A stretch of 64,000 nucleotides of DNA from Trichopria drosophilae (GCA_030407085.1 CM059586.1:104669501-104733500); one strand, 5' to 3'. Positions 49,753 to 62,826 are shown, counted from the stretch's first letter. Program-made: numbers and translations. Notes: generated by a model from the sequence alone, not told the origin.

Positions 49753-50390
49753 TGTTTGACCTAGGTATTGGCGGGGTATTGGTCGCAAAAGGACAAGGAC
49801 AAGGACAAAGGAGATGATAATAAAGAGCATCTCGGCCAAGGTAAAGGTAAAGCCGGTAGCCATACCGGTGTACCGCTTAGCATACGTCCGAAGGTTATTC
49901 AACCCGGTGTAGAGCAGCGCCTCGGAGTAACGGGGTTTGGGTCTCGAACCTCGTGGAGGTACACGGGTATACTAAAGGTGTATACACGGCCCCGTCCACG
50001 AGTCAGTGAGCCGTGCGCTCCAAGGATCGTCCTCAGTTCTCTCTTCGCTCTCCGACATTTCGCTTCCCTATTTACACCCGTGACAAAATATTTAGTTCCC
50101 CTTAATTTAATTCGCGTCCTTTTTTTTTAGTAGTATCCCAGTGCCAAAGTAATCCCCTCGTGACCTTAGTGCGGGTTTTTTGCCGGATTTGTCGTCCGTC
50201 GTAAAGGACGAATGTTCGATTAGCAGAACATTTTTTGGTGAGTTTGTGGAATTTTGATTCGATTATATTTTTGTTTTTTGAAACGAACCCATTTCCGGGT
50301 GGAGAACGGCGCAGGAATGTTCGGATTGCGACCTGCTGAAACATACCTGTCGGGAAAACAGGTCGAGCGATCCTAATATTGATGACTTCC
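49753..50390. other. GC-richer CpG island: LTR fragment or promoter/first exon
   Basis: Composition changes abruptly. A short (GGACAA)n run at 49791-49807 is followed by CpG-bearing sequence with CCTCAGTTCTCTCTTCGCTC at about 50030 (an arthropod TCAGT initiator-like word), a T-run at 50122-50129, GTCCGTCGTAAAGGACGAA, and a splice-donor-like TTGGTGAGTTTG at about 50235. The 120-codon frame 49768-50130 begins KDKDKDKGDDNKEH but has no recognisable domain. Possible readings are the LTR and leader of a retroelement, or a gene promoter with a non-coding first exon. Neither is proven. Confidence 0.35.
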
Positions 50391-52392
50391 TTCGAATTAT
50401 CTACATTTTTCTGATAACTCTAATTTTGGATTTACAACTTTTTTCTATTCCAATGAAAATTTTATTATCTGGGTCATTTTGGAGACGTTTGTCGAACATT
50501 TTTTTTTTGGAATTACTAGTTTGCGTCAGCTTTATCATTAGTATTATTTTAATTTTTTGTGAGCTTTTTTACCAGATATAATCGAAAATTTTTGTTTTCC
50601 ATGTATTTTTCAAAGTTATGGAATTAATTTTGTCTTTAAAAGCTGGAGGATATTTTTCAATGACGGATGTAGTTTCTAATAGCATTTGGTTGTAAAGTAT
50701 TTTCAATTGGTTTTTCATTTTTGCTATTTAGAACGAAAAATCTGTCATTTTTTATAAATTTTTAAGTCGTCGTAAACCGAATATTTATTTCAACAATATT
50801 TAATGTTCATTGTGGTATTATTTTTATAGTTATTTAAGCAACGAAAAATACATTTTTCTGGTGAATGGAAAATTCAATTTAAATTCTGAAGTATTAAAAA
50901 AACAGTTTTTCTAAAAATTAAAAATACACAGAGAACAATCAAATGTACTAATTTATTAAGAAGTAACAATATTCCTTTTTATGTGTTTGAGCGGCGAAAA
51001 ATTAACAGGAATCATCGAATTTTTCTCAATTAAAAAATAGGACAATTTCATTTTTTTATGAGGTAAAATTTTCAAAGCGATTTTTTCGGAAGAACACACT
51101 GAAAATGAATGCCCTTAATTCACTTCATAGATTCCATGGCAGACAATTCTTTTATTTTTAAGCAACATTTTCAATTCTTTACGTATATCACTAAAAATAA
51201 AAGAATAGAATAACATTTTTTTATTTTGCAACGTCAAATGAAAACTTTTTTATTTTTAGTTAATATAGACAAAAAAAAAATGAAAGGTTTAATATAGTTG
51301 TATACTTAATTATAATAATAAATATACTTCATTTTGGTATGTTTATATAAAATTTATTTATGTAAATGAAATACATTTTTAGAATGACATTTTTGGAACA
51401 GATTGTCTTCTACTAGAATGATGAAATCGTTCTAACTGTACTTCATTTCGACCCAATTTTATTTCGTGCGATATATTTGCTTAACTCAATTAAAATTTAT
51501 ATCATAATTAACTCTGGCAATAAACGTTTGGATTATATATTACTTTTATAATTTTCGAAATATAAATCAAATCCTGTTAATATTTGACATTTAAAGATAA
51601 TAAATAAATAATAAATATAATAAAATTAAAAAAAATAAAATAAAATAAATTAAAAAATTAAAATAAAATAAAATAAAATCAAACGATGAAAATAAATTAA
51701 TAACTAATATGTCAATTTTTATTCTTTTTAACAAAATTATTATTTACTTTTTGTAATCACATTTTTACTTAATAAAAACTCGATGGTTTAATAAATGAAT
51801 ATTATACGTAAAAATAGTATAAAAGTGGTATACGTATCTGGCATATACGTTTATTGATGACGTTTTAAATACTTATGTATAATATTCTACGTTTAATAAA
51901 CGTATAAATACAGTTTATGAAATATAGTATAACGTAGTATCTAAATCCTATATAAATCGTTGAGTTTTCAAGTTAAACTAACGTATTTCAAAAAAGTTTA
52001 GAATCTATGACAGTATAACCGGTTAAAAATAATAATAGTAAAGATAATAATTTATTAACCTCAAAATTCGGTCATATTATATTGTTGAATACAAGTATAG
52101 AAAAGTATTTATTTTTTTAAATAATGTATGTCACAATTTTCTCTCATCTTTTACTTTAAAGTTATCATCGATTATGTAGGATGCAGCCATTATTAGGCTT
52201 TTACGACCTCATGATAAATGTCAGAATTATTTTAACTATATTTAGTGTTTCTACTTTGTCAAATCTCATTCTCAGTTACTGAACTTTCTTTGTAGAATTT
52301 GATTAAGTCAAAAATTGTGTTTGTTACAGCTGAAAAATGCGTTTGGGCAATGTTTTAGAAAGCTTAAATCGATCCAAATTAATCGATTTTTA
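50391..52392. other. AT-rich DNA with low-complexity AAATA tract
   Basis: No gene. A low-complexity (ATAAA/AAATA)n tract lies at about 51595-51680, and 51780-51960 is rich in TATACGT/ACGTATA words. Confidence 0.6.
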
Positions 52393-53023
52393 TTAACCTT
52401 TTGACGTTCAAAGACGCACAAGTTGCACATGGATTTCAGCATCACTTTTTGTAAGCAATCAAATTTGCATAAAAATGGAGACCTCCGTATAACACTGGTT
52501 TTAGGTAGCTCTTTACAATTGCACTGAGCAAATTTTCAAAAAAAAAATGATGTATAACACATTTTTCTTTAAAAACATCGAAAAACATTTAAAAGGCCAC
52601 TTTTACCGTTTTTTGATCACCTACTAACCTATTAAAAATATAAAAAAAAATCATCTTAAAAAACATTTGAAAATTGTTTGATATTCAGACGCCATTTTAA
52701 AATACAAATCAATAAGAATCAAAATATGTAAAAACAGATTTCTGAAGTAAACGTTTCCAAAAGGTTAGCCAGTGATCGGAAACAGCTATCATAGTAAAAA
52801 TGGCCTATAAAAAGACAATCGTTATTTTTTATTACTAAAAAATCTGTTTTTTTAAACATTTTTAACAAAAAATGTTTATCATTTTACCGGAGTCATTCAA
52901 AAGATCAACCTAAAAACTAGTTTCATTAAGGATACGGAAGTCGTTTCATTTTTAAAAAATTCATATTGCATACAAAAAACAACGTTGTAACCCCTTTGTA
53001 AATTATGCACACTTGGGCGTTAA
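52393..53023. mobile_element. TTAA-flanked palindromic element, piggyBac-like
   Basis: TTAA occurs at 52393-52396 and 53020-53023. The arms (about 270 bp each) are inverted, diverged copies. Left blocks TTTTTGTAAGCAAT, CCTCCGTATAAC, TTTTAGGTAGCTCTTT and AAAAGGCCACTTTTAC correspond to right-arm complements TTTTTGTATGCAAT, CTTCCGTATCC, TTTTTAGGTTGATCTTTT and ATAGGCCATTTTTAC. The loop contains a GACGCCATTTTAAAAT word. There is no coding capacity. Confidence 0.65.
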
Positions 53024-56000
53024 ATAATTAAATACCAATGAACGTTAAAAATTTGTCATTATTGTTAGTTAGTTTGGATCACTTTTAAATTTCTTCGAAT
53101 TTCAAATTGTTAAAAAAAGAATTTTGCAAAAGTTAAAAAAGATTTAAAAACGGATAGAAAGAACTGAAAAGAGGAGTAGGAAATTAATATTTGTTCACCA
53201 CTTTTGTACTCACTCGGAGGTATAACAATTCAAAGAAAATAAAGAAGCATGTACTAAGAGCTCACTTTGTAAGTTCACAGACAAAATATCACTTAATCTT
53301 AATAGTCGAAAAAGGAGGTTTTTCTGCCCGTAGGACTTTGTTGTTATTTTTGTTCGTTTTTAGTGGTTGAATATAAACATAACTTTCCAAAGATAACCTC
53401 AAAACTTTTTTCTTAGTTAAGTTTTTAAAATGTTTTAATTAAAAAACTGCTGTTGTTTATCGTGTGCACCGTGGATCACGTAAATATAATTAAAATATAT
53501 AAGTTGTAAATTTTATTTAATCATCTTTCGTAATTTTACATTTTGAAATATTCACAGTATTTTACCCTTATTTCAATTTATATAATTTATATTATTATTA
53601 CTTTTTAGTAAAGATATTACTTATTTATGCATTATATTTTTATTTTAATGGTCAATACTAGAATTGAATATTGCGGAATGAATTTTTTGAATGAACAATA
53701 TGTAATTTTGTTTGTATTTTATAACATGATTTTGATAGTTTAAGCTTTTTAAAGTAGAAATGTATCAATTTATTTACCATACAAAATTGATTTCTTAACC
53801 TCGCTTGACGGAAGAATTCTTTCTTGTAATGTCAGAAACTCATTCTGACTCTTTAAGAGTGAAATTTCACTCCAAGGACTTCAGAGACTAAGCTATAAGA
53901 TGATCGGAAAATATATCACAGTAAAAATTTTACAAGAAATCTTACTTTAATTGTATGTTTTTCAGTATTTAAAAAAATAACATTTAATGCCATTTTTCGA
54001 AAATGTTAGTTTTACTTTTTTAAAGAACTTCCATAAAAAGTTTGATACAGATGTCTCCATTTATTTGGAATTTGTATTGAATAAATGAAATTGTTGAAAT
54101 CCATATACAAATCCTCTACAATCGATAGTTAAAGGGTCAAATAACTGAATTTGTTATATTCAACAAATCTTGCATCAATACACATCGAAAACACAAAATT
54201 GTGATCGAATACCATTCCTCGGAAGACAGGTGGGTGTGGTTCACCTAGTTATCTGGTAACTTTTGCATTATGCAGTCTATTTGACTATAAAATCTGAGCA
54301 CATCTTCAATTACAGCTTTGCAAACGAGAATCGTGTTTACTCTGAGGATTTATTCTCGAGAATCTTAGCTAGTTTGAATCAAGTTTGTTATTACTATGTG
54401 GCATTTGTTCCGCCTGAGATCAGCGTTCCAGAAAGGAAGGATCATCTTGATGTGCAGATCCTTATCATCGGATGAATATGGATATTCTGTCCGAGTTAAT
54501 ATCTGACATTTTTCCAGCTCTGAATCAATTCGATAAATGAAAGTTGCTTCCGATTTTTTAAATCCATTGAATTCGTTTTGGTAGATTTAGCTAGATATTA
54601 GTTGATGAATTAGTGGCAATCTTAGTCAATATTTAGTGAATCTTAGTAAATAATTAGAGTCCGTATTTATTGGCGTGTCTGCATCAAGAATCTGTATTCA
54701 AGAATCTTTAGAAATTATTAATAAAGAATCTGCTATCGAACCGTGCGTCTGTTTTTTGAAGAATCCAAAATTTTAGCAACGTGTACTACGAAACACTTAG
54801 TTAGATTACTGGAAACTAGTAATCAACAAGACTAAACGAATTTATAAACAGAATAAAATTTGAAAAAGAACAAAAGAACATTAAGCAAATATTAATATAA
54901 AAATTATTGGATATAGGTTATTTGGTAAGACAGTATTTTTGACTAAAACCAACGTTTGAAGATTAATTTAAAATGTTTACGTATTTTTTCAACAATAGGC
55001 ATTTAGTTCTCGATATTAGACCTAGAGGGATACAAAATGACAAAAGTAAAATAAAAGGCCACAAGATATTAGTGCACCGAATTAGTTCTAACTACTAACA
55101 ATAATGCAATAACTAACAATTTGCATTTTAGTAGTAGTCTTCAAGGGGAGTCTAATGGTTTCATTTACTTGTTTTTTGCATGTTTTGTAAAATTTTATCC
55201 ACATTTGAAGTATCAATTTGCAATTTATTACAAGTGTTCAACTATATTATAATGCAATGAAGTACAGTAGATACTGGTATTCTTTCGATTAACTCAGTGC
55301 CACTTATTAGGTAAATTCTACTAATAATCGTCATGATAACCTTTCAGTGTACAGATTAACTATACTAAGTGTTATCAAATGGATTTAAAATCACTTTTAT
55401 ACAACATGAAATCGAAGATTACTAAATATTTACTTAATGTTACATTTTACTAAATCTTTTTAAAAATATAAATATTACTGGAAAAAATTTTAAAAATGTT
55501 AAAATTTAAATACACGAATTATTTTTTGTGTAAATAATAATTGTTAACATTACCAAACAATTTCACATTTTTTCTATTTTAGTTATGTTTTACAAATGTA
55601 CTAAAAAAAATGTTTTATAATTGAAGTAAAGATTAAATTAATATGACAGAAATGAAAGTGACTTATGATGTCATATTTTTTATGCGAATATAATTAGAAA
55701 ATCATGAAAACTGGAGCTAAATCAAATGTTTTATTTGCATTTATAACAACAACAAATGATAAATATTGACCATTTTTACTTTCTTCCATCACTTTATTTC
55801 TGTTCGATTTATTAACTTTTTGTCAAACTGAAAATTTTATTGAATGAAACATTTTATACTTATTTAACAATCTATTGAACTCCATAATTGAATTTTGTAG
55901 ATCTGTGAGCTATAAATGATTTAGATGTAAACAAATATAATAAACAAAATAATACCTTTTGGCACTTAATGCCGTTTTATGGTTTTTTGAAAACATCTAT

Positions 56001-58236
56001 ATGCATTTTAAGAACATTGTAGAAAAAAATAATAATCGAGTCCAAAAGTTTTTTTTAAGAATGAGAACGTCTTTAAACTGATATCTAAACATACTATTCC
56101 ATAGTAGAAATTATTATTTTAAAATACAATTGTAGAAAGTAAAGTTTTCTTAATTAAAAAATGTCTTGCTGCTAATTCCATTTTTTTATATTGGCTTTTA
56201 ATACTCCGATGAAACATTGATTTAAAACAATAGATGGCATTTCGCAAGAGTCTGCAAACGCCTATTCTCCCTTATTGCACTTATTATTTTCTCCACGATA
56301 TAAGGATCAAAATAGTACTTTGTTGTGTGCTCAGAATGAAAAAAAAAACTTATTTACTTCCTAGGGAGAGACTTTGCTACTTTGTTCCCTCGATATAGGG
56401 AGAAAAATAGCATTTTGTGCAACGAGTGTGAGAAAATTTATTATTCTTGTAACACATAGTTATTTCTGTTTATTACAGTCTGCTAACAATGAATAATATT
56501 TTCATCAAATTTATCTTTTGAATTCTAAATACAATTCATATTAAAAAATCTTGTCATGAAAGAACTTATAACCATTTAATGGAGTCTATTATTTGTTATA
56601 CAGACAAAAATAGTAGAGTCAGACTTAAGAAATTATGCTTCACAAAAATAGTTGTTGTTTATAGTACTAAAGAAGGATGTTATCAACAAATATTGTCGTA
56701 AATAATATTTATTTTTAAATAAAAACATCGATTTTATCATTCTTTTACTATATCCTTCTGTAATATTGAATCTCGAATCGACTAATGTTTCCATATAAAT
56801 GATACTTTGGTTGTTTTTGTTTGTAGAAGGTAGAAATATTCTTTTCTTTCGATATACTTTGCATTACGACCGAAATTCCGAGATTCTCGGTTTAAAGCCA
56901 AGACCGATAGCAAAGAAAACAATAGCGAGACGTGACATTGAATTTAGAGACTACATCGAGACCAATAGCGAGACCACCTGCTCTCGTTTCATCGAGACTA
57001 CATCGAAACACTATTAAATGGTTTTGTGTATTGAAATAAGTGTTCATTTGAATAGCAACGAGTAAATATATACTTGAATATACAAAATAATTTCCTGGGC
57101 CATAACTTAGTACTATTCAAATAAACATTTACTCGAATACTTTTCTTTTATTTTAAAATAGTTATATCGTACGTAGTTGTTACCAACTATTTCCTCTATT
57201 GTTCGACAAGTAACCTATAACAGAATACTAATAGACCTACGGTTTCATTCCAACTTAAAAAATCTTTGACCCACTAATGAAATGTAGGATGAAAAATCAA
57301 AAACACCATAATATATATAAATACAAAGTCAATTTTCTTGGAAATATCTTATTCCCGATTCACTTTTCCATTTGCCATGCGATGACCGACATGTAGATCC
57401 CAGAAGCGCACCTTTTTACCGTTGCATTTTTTGTTCATTTACACTTAAGATGTGTCCAGTAACGGTACTATAAGCATTCAGCGAATGACTAGTTAAACAT
57501 GTATCATACAGGCGCTTCATTTAGTTTGCATTTTTTAATGACATGTTTTCCTAACCCCTCGAGGATGATTAATCGTCCTGAGTATTTTACCTAAAAACTC
57601 GAAGAATCGGAATAATTTTCCATATTTTTTTTTATGTTAAAGATCAAAATTCAGGGCATAACGTAAAATGAATTACTTGAGTCAAATAGTAATTTTCTTC
57701 TCTAATGATAAATTTAAGTTATTCCAAAAGGTAATAAATGTAAATGAAACAAATATTTGCTTTATTCAAGCAATTAATTTTAAGTTAAGTAAACTAGTTG
57801 AGTTTAATAAAACGTTTTGTTAAAATTAGTAATCTGTTTGTTTAGTTTAGTAAGTAACTGACTGTATTAGTACTTAGTAAAAACTAAGTAAGTAGGTACT
57901 AAGAATGAATGTAAAAAGATGTTTCGAGTCAAATATAACGTACCCATTTCTTAAACTCTCTTAGAAAAAATTAGTAAAAATTATCTATGATCCAACAGCA
58001 TAATTGATAATTTATTATTTTTTGTTTCACTGGCATATTTTTATAAACTTTTGTTTCGAAAACACCTTTATTCTTTATTACTTTCGAATTAAATGAGTAT
58101 TTTCTATGTAAATTTAAATAAAAACTAGTCATCGGCGAATAATTAAAATAGTAATAATATTTACTAATTAACATTAAAAAAATACATTCTATTTTTTCGG
58201 ATTACATTCTATTTTTCATAATTTTAGTGTTTTTAT
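53024..58236. other. Long stretch without supported genes
   Basis: AT-rich DNA. About 54200-54790 is less AT-rich. It holds a 70-codon frame (54263-54475) overlapping a 22-codon frame (ATG at 54472, MNMDILSELISDIFPALNQF...), then a region with repeated GAATCT words, an AATAAA at 54720 and the CCGTGCGTCTGTTTTT word. This could be a worn retroelement end but is not assignable. At 56870-57010 short internal repeats of GAGACTACATCGA and ATAGCGAGACC occur. Confidence 0.45.
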
Positions 58237-58922
58237 ATATTGGGGGTCCAAAATAACCGACTATTTTTTGTTAATGGTACTTCACCGGAATTTAAAAATA
58301 TATGTTTAAATAATAATATTCACATTTTTGAAGATTTTTTAATCGCGTTCCAGAGGTCGCTGACACCGCTAGAACATAAAAATAGGAATATAATGAGTTT
58401 TTGTAATCGATATTGTATTAATAGTGATGAAATATTATTTTGCAAGTCTAACAAATATACAGACAAGAAAAGTGGACATTTGTATTATAAACATTTAATT
58501 GGACAAAAAAGTTGGTACCATAGTCGAATACGAAAATCGAAATAATCATAATGCTACAGGGAAAATTATAAAACATAGGGATTTGCGTTACCAATCACAA
58601 AAATCAGTTTTTTAAACCTTTGAATATCTATTTTCGGTAAAATTATATTTAAAAAAAGGAACGGATAACTTAGCTTTACTTTTTATATGAATAAATTCCA
58701 GATTACTTGTTAAAGCCTTCAGAATAATATCACACCACTATTAAAAATAAAATATTTATGCCAAAATGGATAAAAAAACATTTATCATGTTCGAGCATCT
58801 TCAGCGACCTCTAGAACATGCTTTAAAAATCTGCAAAAATTTTAGTGCCAGTTTGTCAACATATATTTTCAAATTCCGACGAAGCTCCAAGTCAATAATC
58901 TGATATTTTGGACCACCCTAAT
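58237..58922. mobile_element. Foldback element with GGTCCAAAATA ends
   Basis: The left arm starts TATTGGGGGTCCAAAATAAC. The right arm, inverted, starts TATTAGGGTGGTCCAAAATA. Both continue with CGGAATTT-AAAATATATGTT, GATTTTT and CAGAGGTCGCTGA/TAGAGGTCGCTGA followed by GAACAT. Arms are about 150-165 bp and diverged. The 101-codon frame 58240-58545 starts inside the left arm and is therefore element sequence, not a host gene. Flanks show TATA on both sides, so a TA target is possible. Confidence 0.7.
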
Positions 58923-58969
58923 ATGTATATTTTTTGTATTTGATACTTTTTGTTGCAAAGACTTTTGCA

Positions 58970-59160
58970 ATGAGTTCAGAAGATTAAGTTCCAAGTAAAT
59001 CTGTGAAATTTTGATAAATTTATCCGCCTTATTGGTACCGTTATTTTTAATTTTCATAGATATACTCTAAATTTAAAATCAGAGAGTTCAAACCTCCAGG
59101 AGTATCAAGTTCTATAAAAAGTTATTCCAAATTATTCGCCATATTTTTGGTCCCAAAGTG
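58970..59160. repeat. Very worn paired-core repeat units
   Basis: TTATCCGCCTTATTGGTACCG followed by TTTTAATTTTCAT, AAAATCAGAGAGTTC, CCTCCAGGAGTATCAAGTTC and ATTCGCCATATTTTTGG has the order of the ~120-bp unit seen at 13.8 and 30.3 kb. Many substitutions. Confidence 0.5.
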
Positions 59161-59522
59161 GAAATCATTTTTTCGGCTCTAAAGCCACTAGAAAAAAAAT
59201 TATACTTGACTCAGCTCTACTAGGGTTGGCAATTATATATGTCGGCAAATATTATTAAATGTCAATTATAAATGTTTTATTTTTCTGCAAACGATAATCA
59301 TATTCTATCATGATTTTCAGTAGTTCAGTAGACATCGTTTTCAAAAGTATCGGGGGTTTAAAGTGTTCCCATACATTTCATTTAATTAGCACTAGTAAAT
59401 ATTAAACAGATGGTAGCAGTGGTTTTTAATAAAATCTAATCGTGTTTTTTCAATATATTGTAAAGGACCTTTTTAAGATTACAGAAAGAGAGAAAAAAAT
59501 AAATAAATACAAAATAAAAACG

Positions 59523-59551
59523 AAGAGAGAGAGAGAGAGAGGGGGGGGGGG
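59523..59551 (+). repeat. (GA)n microsatellite followed by G run
   Basis: About nine GA repeats run straight into an 11-nt G homopolymer, in an A-rich flank. Confidence 0.95.
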
Positions 59552-62374
59552 AGAAAGAAATAAAATATAACAAAAATAAGTAAAAAAAAGTTTGCGACAT
59601 GATTTAGCAAGGTGGTGCATTTATAATTTATTTACTTTTATTATTATTATTAGTTGTGAACAAAGATCGATTACATAAATAATGGATTATATAAAGGATA
59701 CAGAGTTAGTCAGATTGTTTTTATTTGGAAAAATGCACGGTTAGAAATGTTAACAAACTTCTAATACTTTCACATTGTACCGGTGTAACATAATTTTATT
59801 AAAACCTGTAACAGATAGACAAATTATGCAACAGTACCAGATAATTACGAAACTTGTAACAGAAATATGAATATAAATCATCAAGCGAATGTGACGTTAC
59901 TTTGGTTTCCCGTCGGCAGGGGCGAATGCGACGTTAGCGTTAGCTTGTAATTCCTGTGATAGAAGTTGGATTTTGATTCGATCATAAGAGATGCCATAGA
60001 TTCGATTCAATGCATGAAGCATTTCATATGCGAATAGCATAAAATCATTATGACCTTGACACGTCTGAGCATAATAATATAAATAATATTATATTATACA
60101 CGTAGAGAACTGTCGAATGTTTATACTGTGGCTTCATATAATTTTACTAACAAATTTCGAGTGTTTATAGCGGAGATTCGGTTTATTTTTATACAACGCT
60201 GCATTGTTTGTTTACTTTAGATCCTTGCTCCTTTACAAGACATCTAACATTTTTTCCGGTGGTTTCTTGGAAAAAGTCTACGCGTATCGCAAACGAATAC
60301 TACGAAATATTGTTCGTTATACAAATGTCATACCATTTATATAATTTATTTATGCAATTAACAACAAATCAAATTAAATTGCTAAGAATTTACGTACATA
60401 ACTAAATCAAACATGTTGATATATTTAACGAAATTTTGTTATTCACTTTAGATATTTCTGTTCTATAAAAATCATCAAATTTTGTAAAGATATTTTTAAC
60501 AGTGTGTATAGCTTTTAAATTTGGCCGGTCTTTTTCGCCAGTTATTTGGTATTTGGCAGTCATAACAAATTAAGAAGTATACAATTTAATTTTAAATAGT
60601 TATAATAACTATCGAAATTTATGTAAACTTCTTAGTTTTCGTAGTTAAGATATCTCCTTTTTGGTAGTAACAAAAGGCGGTTTATCATGTATTTAGAGTC
60701 CACGAAAACGAATCCGATAACAATTGACGATTATGCGATTTCTTTATTTTTTTAAAGTTATTTAAGTATAAATATAATACAAAATATGTATAAAAAAGAC
60801 AGAGTGGCATATTAGATTAGTTTCTAAGAGGAGGGAAGTAGGGGTTGAACCATTACATAAATTAATACAATGTGTTAATTCCAGGAAATCTTTTTTCTTG
60901 TGAGTTCAATTGTTATGCATGATTTTTTTCCTTGCCTTGTGTGGAGTAATTATGTTTTAATGAACAAACAATGCAACGAACGCAGTTTGAAATAAAAATA
61001 TTTTGGGGTCCAGCATGTATTTGTTGGTTATGTATGAATTGGAGTAACTAGTAATTACTGACTAGTAATGATAAAATGACATACAAATTTTGGCGTATTG
61101 ATACTCGAAATACTCTGGTACTTTTACAACTCAAGGATAGGCATGATGAGCTCATTTACAATCGATTAGCGTACACGAATTGTTCTTTAAAATATCGATG
61201 CTTACCGAATTGGATAGTAAGCATCCAAGGTCGTAGAAGTACAATGAATATTTCGCGCATTGTCTCTTTTTTTCTCTTTGAATCAATGGACAATCGTTCC
61301 GAAAAAGGTCGAATGAATTTGGCATAAAATTCATACGTTTCTAGAATCGTAAACACTTGTTTATCTATGGAATAAAAAGAAACAACGACTTCGAAAACGT
61401 ATAATTCTTCCTCTCCATTTTGTACTAAATTTTGAAATAAAAATTACAATCGATTGCTAAAAATTACTGAAAGAACACAAAAACGTTACTTGCACACAAA
61501 TTACTTACGTAAAACGTGTTGACATTTTTGGCAAGTGTGTTAGTCCCGCCGATGCCTTTAAATTGATGCCGCAATGAAGGCGGAGAGTTTTTTACTTTTT
61601 TATAATTATGAACATAATTAAACTGTGGTCGAGAATATAATAAAATGTCAAATGGTAAAGGAGTGTTTGTGATTTGTTGTGTAATTTAAGACGATACCGC
61701 AAGATTGCAATAAGGCATAGCTCCATGATTACTTATATAAGTATAATTTGTGAGGTTAAAACAGGAATTAGCACCGCAGGTGAAAATTAGTCGAATAGTA
61801 AAAGTGCAAAATATCTTCTAAATATAATCTGTAAATATTTCTCACTTTCAATCGAGAGTGATTTGTATATCGATCAGTCTCTATAAAAGTGACAATTTTG
61901 TTTACAAATATATTTCGATCATTTCTTTCTCTTTATGCTAATTAAAAAAGTTTCAGACCAAGTATACTAAAACAAAAATTGCTTATTAAAATTGTGCGAT
62001 ATGAAATAGCAAATTGAGAACAAATTTTCATTGTACGATTGGTAAAAGTTACTAAATAAAATGACAATTTTTACTACTTTATTTGTTTATAAAACGTACT
62101 ATTAAAGAAATATTTACACAACTGCGATGTTAAACGCTTCTTTCACACCTACTCACATTGGATTTAACAAAAAAGCGGGTGCAAAAGATGAAATTCGGAA
62201 AGGATTAAAAAAAACTTTTTTCTCTTGAAGAGATTAGACCATGAAAAAAAGGTTTTTAAAGATTTCTTACTTCTTAAAATATTCGCTACGAAAAGAGATC
62301 TTATACTTATATCATTTTGGATAATTTTCGTGAAGCTATTCATAGTTGGAGATCGAAGTTTCTTGTGTAAACAC

Positions 62375-62430
62375 TAGATGGCGTTCTAATCCAAAAACGA
62401 AATCGATCGATGTTGACTATGTAGATGGCG
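62375..62430 (+). promoter_or_regulatory. Two TAGATGGCG words, CTCF-like (weak)
   Basis: TAGATGGCG occurs at 62375-62383 and again at 62422-62430. The GATGGCG word resembles insect CTCF-type sites and also contains the GCCAT core on the other strand. The two copies lie just upstream of the second copy of the 61886/62448 direct repeat. Motif evidence only. Confidence 0.2.
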
Positions 62431-62751
62431 ATCGGTCATTTTCTGTGAAAGTGACAATTTTTGTTTACAAATATATTTTCATTTTCTCTGTGTTACGTTT
62501 AATTTTGACTAATTAATATTAGTTATTAACTTAAGTTAGTTATTCACATATAAATAGTTATAAAGGAATTATTGCGAAATTTTCATTTATTTTTTCCGAC
62601 ATTTTTGTCTTTTAACGTCCGAAAGTTGTCTGACTTATTTAAAATATTTGCCGATAAATCCGAAACGGAAGTAATTTTCTTGCAGAATTTATCGAAATCA
62701 TGTAAAGACATTAAAGTTAATTATGTAAATTCGCTAGTCGAGATTAAATGA

Positions 62752-62826
62752 CGCGAGAGTATATTTCAATTGGAAAAACATTCGTTCGGCTATCGAAACG
62801 TCCTGGGTTCAATTCCCGGTGCGCAT
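62752..62826 (+). tRNA. tRNA-like fragment (pseudo-tRNA or SINE head)
   Basis: GGTTCAATTCC at 62806-62816 is a perfect RNA polymerase III B-box. With its flanks it forms a T-arm (CTGGG-TTCAATT-CCCGG), followed by TGCGCAT where the 3' acceptor strand should be. Upstream, TTCGGCTAT-CGAA resembles a tRNA-Asn anticodon arm, and ATTTCAATTGG resembles a D-arm/A-box. The 5' strand at 62752-62759 cannot pair with the 3' acceptor strand, so an intact tRNA is unlikely. A tRNA-derived SINE head or degraded tRNA copy fits better. Confidence 0.4.

Larger units (their letters stand above)
59161..62751. other. No supported gene; microsatellite and a short direct repeat
   Basis: Mostly AT-rich. Small CpG patches lie at about 59890-59950 and 61540-61590. 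AAAGTGACAATTTTGTTTAC occurs at 61886 and, with one extra T, at 62448. Each copy has CGATC(A/G)GTC a short distance upstream, so this is a ~60-bp direct repeat. The three overlapping frames at 61076-61356 contradict each other in phase and strand and are not supported. Confidence 0.45.

Noticed and set aside
49768..50130. 120-codon frame starting with KDKDKDKGDDNKEH
   Set aside because: The Lys-Asp start is a translated (GGACAA)n run; the rest has no recognisable domain, and an opposite-strand frame overlaps its beginning.
54472..54540. ATGA-type overlap of two small frames at 54263-54475 and 54472-54540
   Set aside because: It resembles coupled viral or transposon frames, but neither product is recognisable and the overlap can arise by chance.
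58240..58545. 101-codon frame at the left of a foldback element
   Set aside because: Most of the frame is the inverted arm sequence repeated at 58759-58922.
61076..61356. Three overlapping frames of 60-83 codons
   Set aside because: They conflict in strand and phase, have no domain, and no splice or promoter evidence picks one.
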